Shown here piece by piece: positions 58,539 to 64,000 of a stretch of 64,000 nucleotides of DNA. The DNA is from DATBLE01 sp036555585 (GTDB lineage: Bacteria > Actinomycetota > Thermoleophilia > Gaiellales > Gaiellaceae): assembly GCA_036555585.1 (NCBI GenBank), contig DATBLE010000044.1:8579-72578 (forward strand), in the 5' to 3' direction. A program made the position numbers and the translations under genes. Under the pieces are notes generated by a model. The model did not search any database, had not been told where the DNA came from, and was given only the letters and a program-made list of their open reading frames with translations. Each line of letters opens with the position of its first letter. Position 1 is the stretch's first letter.

Positions 58539-59705
58539 GTGCCTCGCGCGTGCGTGATCGTGCTCGATGCCGTGGGCGCGGGGGCGTTACCGGATGCGGC
58601 CGAGTTCGGAGACGAGGGGTCGGACACGCTCGGAAACGTCGCCCGCGCAGTCGGCGGCCTCGACCTGCCCAACCTCGAGGCGCTCGGGCTCGGGAACGTC
58701 GAGGAGCTCGAGGGGTGCCCGCCCCAGAACGGCGCGCCGGCGGTCGCAGGCCGTCTCTTCGAGCGCTCGAAGGGCAAGGACACGACGCTCGGCCACTGGG
58801 AGCTGATGGGGATCGTCACGGCGCAGCCGCTGCCGACCTACCCGCACGGCTTCCCGCACGACGTGATCGACCCGTTCATGCACCGGACGGCGCGGGGCGT
58901 GCTCGGCAACAAGCCCGCCAGCGGCACCGAGATCATCCAGGAGCTCGGCGAGGAGCACCAGGAGACGGGCAAATGGATCGTCTACACGTCGGCCGACTCC
59001 GTCTTCCAGGTCGCGGCCCACGAGGAGACGATCCCGCTGGAGGAGCTCTACGACGCTTGCCGGGCCGCCCGCGAGATCCTCACCGGCAAGCACGCGGTCG
59101 GCCGCGTGATCGCCAGGCCGTTCGTCGGCGAGCCCGGCAACTACGAGCGCACGCCGAACCGGCACGACTTCTCGCTGGAGCCGCGGCGGCCGAACTACCT
59201 GACCCTGCTGCGCGAGACGGGCGTGACCGTCCACGGTGTCGGCAAGATCGGCGACATCTTCGCCGGGCAGGACATCGACGAGAGCCACCCGACGAAGTCG
59301 AACGTCGAGGGCATCCAGAAGACCGAGGAGCTGCTCCAGAAGCTCGACGAGGGCTTCGTATTCGTCAACCTCGTGGAGACGGACATGCTCTGGGGGCACC
59401 GGAACGACCCGATCAACTTCCACCGCTGCCTCCAGGACTTCGACCGGCGGCTCCCCGACCTGCTCGACGCGCTCCGTCCCGGCGATCTCCTGATCGTCAC
59501 CTCCGACCACGGCTGCGACCCGACCACGCCGTCGACCGACCACTCGCGCGAGCACGCGATGCTGCTCGCGTATGCGCAGGGGAAGAACGCGGGCGGCCGA
59601 ATCCACGAAGGCGAGTTCGCCGACGTCGGCGCGACGGTGAACGCCTGGCTCGGCGGGAAGGCACCAGGGCGCCGCCTGCCAGGTCAACCGATCGTCGAGC
59701 CTTGA
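58539..59705 (+). CDS. deoB: Phosphopentomutase
   Basis: A 388-residue alkaline-phosphatase-fold enzyme that interconverts (deoxy)ribose 1- and 5-phosphates in nucleoside breakdown. Metal sites: VIVLDAVGAGALPDA, GSDTLGN with the Thr nucleophile region, LLIVTSDHGCDPTTPSTDHS and REHAML. The GTG start is set by the shared -10 box. The thymidine phosphorylase gene follows after a methyltransferase, so the two share a pathway. Confidence 0.95.
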   Translation: MPRACVIVLDAVGAGALPDAAEFGDEGSDTLGNVARAVGGLDLPNLEALGLGNVEELEGCPPQNGAPAVAGRLFERSKGKDTTLGHWELMGIVTAQPLPTYPHGFPHDVIDPFMHRTARGVLGNKPASGTEIIQELGEEHQETGKWIVYTSADSVFQVAAHEETIPLEELYDACRAAREILTGKHAVGRVIARPFVGEPGNYERTPNRHDFSLEPRRPNYLTLLRETGVTVHGVGKIGDIFAGQDIDESHPTKSNVEGIQKTEELLQKLDEGFVFVNLVETDMLWGHRNDPINFHRCLQDFDRRLPDLLDALRPGDLLIVTSDHGCDPTTPSTDHSREHAMLLAYAQGKNAGGRIHEGEFADVGATVNAWLGGKAPGRRLPGQPIVEP

Positions 59706-59730
59706 CCGAAGCTGGGCGTCGATTCGACCG

Positions 59731-59756
59731 CAGTGACAGGCTCGAGCCTGTCACTG
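59731..59756. promoter_or_regulatory. 26-base perfect palindrome after deoB
   Basis: CAGTGACAGGCTC and its exact reverse complement meet with no gap. It lies between deoB and the methyltransferase gene and can be an operator or an RNA hairpin that ends or stabilises the deoB message. Confidence 0.6.
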
Positions 59757-59790
59757 TCCGAAGCGCCTCGACCGTCGGAGGGCAGAGGTG

Positions 59791-60498
59791 ATGAGCGCGC
59801 TGAACGACCCCGCCGTCGTCGCGCGCGAGTACGCCGACGAGTCGAGGCTCGCCTTTCGGCGGGCGGTCCACCTGCGGGGCTCGGGGCCCGACGCGCGGCA
59901 GGTGGTCTTCGAGGCGGTCGCCGAGGTCGCTCCGCGTCGCGTGCTCGAGCTCGGCCCGGGGGAGGGCGAGCTGGCGGAGCGGATCGCGGGCGAGCTCGGC
60001 GCCGAGATGCAGGCCGTCGACCAGTCGGCGCGGATGGTCGAGCTGACCCGAGCGCGCGGCGTCGACGCGGTCGTCGGCGACGCACAGGAGCTTCCGTTCC
60101 TCGACGGCTCCTTCGACTGCGTGGTGGCCGCGTGGATGCTCTTCCACGTGCCCGACCTGGAGCGCACGCTGCTCGAGGTGCGCCGCGTCCTGCGGCCGAG
60201 CGGCCGTTTCGTCGCCGCCACGAACAGCGAGCACACGCTCCGGGAGCTGTGGGGGCTCGTCGGTTTCTCGCCGAACTACAGCTTCAGCGCCGAGAACGGC
60301 GAATGGGCGCTTCTACGGCACTTCACGGTCGTCGAGCGTCGCGACGTCCGCGGCACGATCACCTTCCCGGACTGGGAGTCGGCGCGCAGCCACGTCGCCG
60401 CGAGCATCACGGCGGCGCACCTGGCCGGGGAGCTGCCGCCTTTCGACGGCTCGCTCCGCGCGACCCGCCACATGGTCGTCTTCGTCTGCGAGCCGTGA
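59791..60498 (+). CDS. SAM-dependent methyltransferase, class I
   Basis: A 235-residue protein with the class I fold: LELGPGEGELAERIAG (motif I near residue 52), AVDQSARMV, GDAQELPFLDGSFDC and WMLFHVPDLE. The pattern resembles UbiE/Methyltransferase_11 proteins of unknown substrate. A GGAGGG ribosome site lies 8 bases before the ATG (5 before an adjacent GTG). It overlaps deoA by GTGA, so it is made with the phosphorylase. Its link to nucleoside breakdown is not clear. Confidence 0.85.
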   Translation: MSALNDPAVVAREYADESRLAFRRAVHLRGSGPDARQVVFEAVAEVAPRRVLELGPGEGELAERIAGELGAEMQAVDQSARMVELTRARGVDAVVGDAQELPFLDGSFDCVVAAWMLFHVPDLERTLLEVRRVLRPSGRFVAATNSEHTLRELWGLVGFSPNYSFSAENGEWALLRHFTVVERRDVRGTITFPDWESARSHVAASITAAHLAGELPPFDGSLRATRHMVVFVCEP

Positions 60499-61793
60499 TC
60501 CGGCCCGCCGAGCTGATCGAGCGCAAGCGCGACGGCGGCGAGCTCACGGCCGAGGAGCTGCGAGAGTTCGTGCTCGGCTACACGCGCGGCGAGATCCCCG
60601 AGTATCAGATGGCTGCGTTCCTGATGGCGGTCTACTTCAGGGGAATGTCGGGGGCAGAGACGTTCGCGCTCACCGATGCCATGGTTGCGAGCGGCGACAC
60701 GATCGACCTCGGCGCGGCGCTCGGCCGGGTCTGCGTCGACAAGCACTCGACCGGCGGCGTCGGGGACAAGACGTCGATTGCCGTCGGGCCGATCGTGGCC
60801 GCCTGCGGCGTCCCGTTCGGGAAGATGAGCGGCCGTGGGCTCGGCCACACCGGCGGGACGATCGACAAGCTCGAGGCGGTTCCCGGGTACCGCGTGGAGC
60901 TGACCACCGAGCAGTTCGTCGAGCAGGTCCGCGACGTCGGGATCGCGATCATCGGCCAGAGCGCGAACCTGGTGCCCGCCGACAAGCAGCTCTACGCGCT
61001 CCGCGACGTGACCGCCACCGTCGACAACTTCTCGCTGATCGCGGCGAGCATCATGTCCAAGAAGCTCGCCGGAGGCGCGAACGCGATCGTGCTCGACGTG
61101 AAGGTCGGCGACGGCGCGTTCATGAAGACGCTCGACGACGCCAGGACGCTCGCCGAGGCGATGATCGGGCTGGGCACCCGAGCCGGCCGCCGCGTCGTCT
61201 GCGTGCTCACCGACATGGACCAGCCGCTCGGCGAGGCGGTCGGGAACGCCCTCGAGATCCGGGAGGCGGTGGCGACGATCAGGGGCGAGGGACCTGCCGA
61301 CTTCGCGGAGCTCTGCCTCGCCTCGGTCGCGCACCTGCTCGCGCTCTCCGACCTCGACGTCGACGAGTTCACGGCGCGCCGGCTGGCGGAGGAGGCGGTC
61401 GCGGACGGCTCGGCGTTGCGCGCCTACGAACGCTGGCTGGAGGCGCAGGACGGCGACCCCGACGTCGCTGCTCTGCCGCGGGCTCGGGTCGTGCGCGAGG
61501 TGGCTGCCGACCGCGGCGGCGTCGTCCAGCGGCTGGGTGCGATCGCGATCGGCCACGCGGCCCTGCACCTCGGGGCGGGCCGCCGGACGAAGGAGGACGC
61601 GATCGACCACTCGGTCGGCGTCGTCTGCCGGAAGAAGCGCGGCGACGAGGTCGCCGCCGGGGAGGTGCTCGCGGAGGTGCATGCCGCCGACGAGGCGGCG
61701 GCCGAGGCGGGCGCCGCCGAGGTGCTCGCCGCGTACGAGCTCGGCGACGAGCCTCCGCGGCCGCGGCGCATCGTGCTCGACACGATCGGCTAG
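60495..61793 (+). CDS. deoA: Thymidine/pyrimidine-nucleoside phosphorylase
   Basis: A 432-residue enzyme that splits thymidine or uridine with phosphate, releasing a pentose 1-phosphate for DeoB. It shows the glycan-phosphorylase-type signature SGRGLGHTGGTIDKLE, KHSTGGVGDKTS (phosphate site), and LDVKVGDGAFMKT. Length is the bacterial norm. The GTG start overlaps the methyltransferase by 4 bases. Whether uridine is also used cannot be told. Confidence 0.95.
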   Translation: MIRPAELIERKRDGGELTAEELREFVLGYTRGEIPEYQMAAFLMAVYFRGMSGAETFALTDAMVASGDTIDLGAALGRVCVDKHSTGGVGDKTSIAVGPIVAACGVPFGKMSGRGLGHTGGTIDKLEAVPGYRVELTTEQFVEQVRDVGIAIIGQSANLVPADKQLYALRDVTATVDNFSLIAASIMSKKLAGGANAIVLDVKVGDGAFMKTLDDARTLAEAMIGLGTRAGRRVVCVLTDMDQPLGEAVGNALEIREAVATIRGEGPADFAELCLASVAHLLALSDLDVDEFTARRLAEEAVADGSALRAYERWLEAQDGDPDVAALPRARVVREVAADRGGVVQRLGAIAIGHAALHLGAGRRTKEDAIDHSVGVVCRKKRGDEVAAGEVLAEVHAADEAAAEAGAAEVLAAYELGDEPPRPRRIVLDTIG

Positions 61794-61804
61794 GCAGAGC
61801 AGCC

Positions 61805-62602
61805 GTGCCGGAGCTCCCCGAGGTCGAGACCGAGCGCGGCCGTCTCGCGGCGCGGCTCGAGGGGCGCCGCATCGTCGCCGCGCGGATCGAGGACGCGCGC
61901 CTGACCCGTCCGGAGGAGCCCGAGCCGGTCGCGGCCGGGCTCGCCGGCGAGCGCGTCGAGGCGGTCGAGCGGCGCGGCAAGTACCTGATCGTCCGGCTGA
62001 GCGGCGGCCAGGCCCTCCTCGTCCACCCGCGGATGACCGGCAGCTTCCGGTACGCGCCCGCGAGCCACGAACGCGCGACGCTCGAGCTGGACGACGGCAG
62101 CCGGATCGCCTACCGCGACGTCCGGCGGTTCGGCACGTGGCTGCTGCTCGACGCAGCCGACGCGGATGCGCACCTGGACACCCGCCTCGGGCCGGAGCCG
62201 CTCGGGCGCCGGTTCACCGCCGCCTACCTCGCCGGTCGGCTCGCCGGTCGGAAGGCCCCGGTGAAGGCGGCGATCCTCGACCAGCGGACGGTCGCGGGGC
62301 TCGGGAACATCTACGCCGACGAGTCGCTGTGGCACGCGCGGATCCATCCGCTGCGCCCCGCGGGGGGGCTCTCGGGTCAAGAGGTCGCGCGGCTCCGGGA
62401 GGGCATCCGGCGGGCGCTTCGCCTCGGCGTCCGCCGCCAGGGCGCCGACCTCGGCGACGGGACGTACGCAGGCGGGCGGATGCAGCACGAGTTCCGGGTC
62501 TACGGCCGCGGCGGCGAGTCCTGCGACCGCTGCGGGACGCCGATCGAGAAGACCCGCGCCGGCGGTCGCGGCACCTGGTACTGCCGGATCTGCCAGGTCT
62601 GA
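61805..62602 (+). CDS. mutM: Formamidopyrimidine-DNA glycosylase
   Basis: A 265-residue base-excision enzyme that removes 8-oxoguanine and opened purines. The N-terminus PELPEVET holds the catalytic Pro2 and Glu3, the beta-hairpin Lys lies in VERRGKYLIV, the H2TH loop is VAGLGNIYADESL and the C-terminal zinc finger is CDRCGTPIEKTR with CRIC at the end. The GTG start, 11 bases after deoA, gives the exact N-terminus needed for catalysis. Confidence 0.96.
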   Translation: MPELPEVETERGRLAARLEGRRIVAARIEDARLTRPEEPEPVAAGLAGERVEAVERRGKYLIVRLSGGQALLVHPRMTGSFRYAPASHERATLELDDGSRIAYRDVRRFGTWLLLDAADADAHLDTRLGPEPLGRRFTAAYLAGRLAGRKAPVKAAILDQRTVAGLGNIYADESLWHARIHPLRPAGGLSGQEVARLREGIRRALRLGVRRQGADLGDGTYAGGRMQHEFRVYGRGGESCDRCGTPIEKTRAGGRGTWYCRICQV

Positions 62603-62611
62603 TCGGCCCAC

Positions 62612-62617
62612 TAGACT
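62612..62617 (+). promoter_or_regulatory. -10 box of recO
   Basis: TAGACT, 6 bases before the GTG of recO. Confidence 0.5.
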
Positions 62618-62623
62618 CGAGGC

Positions 62624-63361
62624 GTGGGCCGGAGCTACAAGACGGAGGCGGTGGTGCTCCGCTCGATCCGGTACGCCGAGGCCGACCGCATCCTCCACCT
62701 GTACACCGCCGAGCGCGGGCGGGTCGGCGCGATCGCGAAGGGCATCCGCAAGACGACCTCGCGCGTCGGCGGGCGGCTCGAGCCGCTCGGTCACGTCGAG
62801 GTGCTGCTCCACCAGGGCGGCGGTGAGCTGCACACGGTCACCGGAGTCGAGCTGATCCGCCCGCACAGCGCCGTCCGCGACGACCCGTATCGGCTGGCTG
62901 TCGGGCTGGTCGGCGCCGAGGCCATGCTGCGCCTGTTCACCGAGCAGGAGGCGAACGAGCGCGCGTTCCTCGCGCTGACGCGGTTCCTCGACCTCCTCGA
63001 CGAGGCTCCGTCCGGGCTGCGGGCCGACCTCGATCCGCTCGGGCTCTCGTTCCAGCTCAAGCTCCTCTGGCTCTCCGGCTACCTGCCCCACGTGGGCAGC
63101 TGCGCGGCCTGCGGGGCCGAGGAGCCGCTCGCGGGCTACTCGGCGCGGGCGGGGGGCACGGTCTGCGCGGCATGCAGCGCCGGCGCGCTCGCGCTCTCGG
63201 CGGACGGCCTGGCCGGGATGGACGCGCTCCTGCGCAGCCCGCTGGCCGAGGCCGGCTCCGCGGGGCTGACCGAGCGCGGCGCCCGGGAAGTGCTCGCCGT
63301 GATCACCTCCTCGTACGAGGAGCACGGCGGCTTCCGGCTGCGGACCCTGCGCGCGGGATGA
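62624..63361 (+). CDS. recO: DNA repair protein RecO
   Basis: A 245-residue recombination mediator that loads RecA onto gaps. The N-terminal OB-fold begins SYKTEAVVLRSIRYAEADRI, typical of RecO. The C-terminal part has a four-cysteine zinc site, CAACGAEE then TVCAAC. Length is normal. It overlaps the GNAT gene by ATGA. The order mutM-recO places two repair genes together. Confidence 0.93.
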   Translation: MGRSYKTEAVVLRSIRYAEADRILHLYTAERGRVGAIAKGIRKTTSRVGGRLEPLGHVEVLLHQGGGELHTVTGVELIRPHSAVRDDPYRLAVGLVGAEAMLRLFTEQEANERAFLALTRFLDLLDEAPSGLRADLDPLGLSFQLKLLWLSGYLPHVGSCAACGAEEPLAGYSARAGGTVCAACSAGALALSADGLAGMDALLRSPLAEAGSAGLTERGAREVLAVITSSYEEHGGFRLRTLRAG

Positions 63362-63774
63362 GGCGAGAGCTCGGGGAGGGTTACGAGCTCGACGACGATC
63401 CGGCCCGGATCGACCTCGACGCCGTGCACTCGTACCTGACCACCTCCTACTGGGCCGAGGGCCGCTCGCGCGACGAGGTCGAACGGCTGGTGCGGGAGGC
63501 GCAGCGCGTCGTCGGGCTGTACGCCGACGGCCGTCAGGTCGGCTTCTGCCGGGCCGTCTCCGACGGCGCCTCCGTCACCTACCTCGCCGACGTCTACGTG
63601 CTGCCGGAGCACCGCGGCCGCGGCCTGGGCGTCGAGCTCGTCCGCGAGATGATCGACAACGGGCCGTACGCGGCCAGGAGGTGGCTCCTGCACACGCGCG
63701 ACGCGCACGGGCTGTACGGTCGCTTCGGCTTCGGGCCGCCGGGCGAGCGGCTGATGGAGCGTCCACCTGCCTGA
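63358..63774 (+). CDS. GNAT-family N-acetyltransferase
   Basis: A 138-residue acetyl-CoA-dependent transferase. The acetyl-CoA loop is LPEHRGRGLGVELV near residue 82, after the central strand DGASVTYLADVYV, and the C-terminal motif B with HGLYGRFGFGPPG is complete. The acceptor is unknown; close relatives act on small molecules or protein N-termini. The ATG overlaps recO by 4 bases. Confidence 0.88.
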   Translation: MRRELGEGYELDDDPARIDLDAVHSYLTTSYWAEGRSRDEVERLVREAQRVVGLYADGRQVGFCRAVSDGASVTYLADVYVLPEHRGRGLGVELVREMIDNGPYAARRWLLHTRDAHGLYGRFGFGPPGERLMERPPA

Positions 63775-64000
63775 CCGCCGGCGCCTGCTGACGATCGCCG
63801 TCGCGGCGTCGGTCGCCGTGGCGTTCGCCGACTCCTCGATCGTCGTCCTGGCGCTGCCCGACCTGTACGGCGCCTTCGACACGTCGATCGTCGGGGTCTC
63901 CTGGGTGATCACGTCGTACAACCTGGTGGTCGCGATCGCGGCCGCCGCGATCGCGGCTCTCTCGCGGCATCTCGACCCGCGGCGCTGGGCGCAGGTCGGG
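63767..64000 (+). CDS. MFS transporter, N-terminal part (cut by window edge)
   Basis: The first 78 codons of a membrane transporter of the MFS class: a basic N-terminus (PDRRRL), helix 1 (LTIAVAASVAVAFADSSIVV), a LALPDLYGAF turn and helix 2 (SWVITSYNLVVAIAAAAIA). The reading frame opens at a stop just upstream and has no ATG, GTG or TTG before helix 1; a CTG overlapping the GNAT stop gives the natural N-terminus. An inner GTG would cut helix 1 in half. Confidence 0.78.
   Translation, partial: MPDRRRLLTIAVAASVAVAFADSSIVVLALPDLYGAFDTSIVGVSWVITSYNLVVAIAAAAIAALSRHLDPRRWAQVG

Overview
This is a 64 kb stretch of GC-rich chromosome (by eye around 70% GC) from an actinobacterium. The gene order tlyA-nadK-recN-steA-steB-pyrG is an actinobacterial signature. 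Many genes start with GTG, genes in a row overlap by 4 bases (GTGA, ATGA, TTGA), and many first genes lack a Shine-Dalgarno site but carry a TAnnnT box 6-9 bases before the start codon. My best guess is a deep-branching lineage such as Thermoleophilia; this is inference, and no rRNA gene is present to test it. I see no CRISPR array, insertion sequence, prophage or integrase.

Layout. 1-9.1 kb holds transporters and accessory genes: a partial flippase-like membrane protein, a tandem-repeat hypothetical protein, an MMPL exporter, a DMT-type transporter, a cupredoxin, tRNA-Gln(CUG), an HD-domain protein, a DrrAB-type ABC exporter and a serine hydrolase. 9.2-14.3 kb (minus strand) holds a two-subunit ABC exporter with one degenerate ATP site, a uracil-DNA glycosylase and a methyltransferase. 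14.3-24.3 kb is a histidine-utilisation region (formiminotransferase, hutH, hutU, hutI) with a MarR-controlled pair of MFS exporters sitting inside it. 24.3-29.1 kb holds a membrane protein, an MBL hydrolase, hisS, aspS and two envelope proteins.

29.1-50 kb is a long housekeeping superoperon whose order resembles the Bacillus hisS-to-recN region: a 6S RNA candidate, mnmA, alaS, ruvX, mltG, aroE, aroC, a fused aroK-aroB, aroQ, a Xaa-Pro peptidase, efp, a fused carboxyltransferase-like/BCCP gene, accC, nusB, xseB, ispA, tlyA, nadK and recN. It covers tRNA charging and modification, the shikimate pathway, fatty-acid precursor synthesis, isoprenoids and DNA repair. 50-57 kb continues with steA, an SRPBCC protein, steB, a GT2-MraY-like fusion, pyrG, an M20 peptidase, a DUF3866 protein and a NUDIX hydrolase. 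57-64 kb holds alanine dehydrogenase, a nucleoside-catabolism group (deoB, methyltransferase, deoA), mutM, recO, a GNAT protein and the start of an MFS transporter cut by the window edge.

The points most worth following are: a carboxyltransferase domain that has lost its metal ligands and is fused to BCCP; a GT2 domain fused to a partial MraY-like transferase; the 6S RNA between aspS and mnmA; a window-wide leaderless promoter pattern including two promoters that share one symmetric -10 box on both strands; likely CTG start codons; and two kinds of short intergenic repeat.
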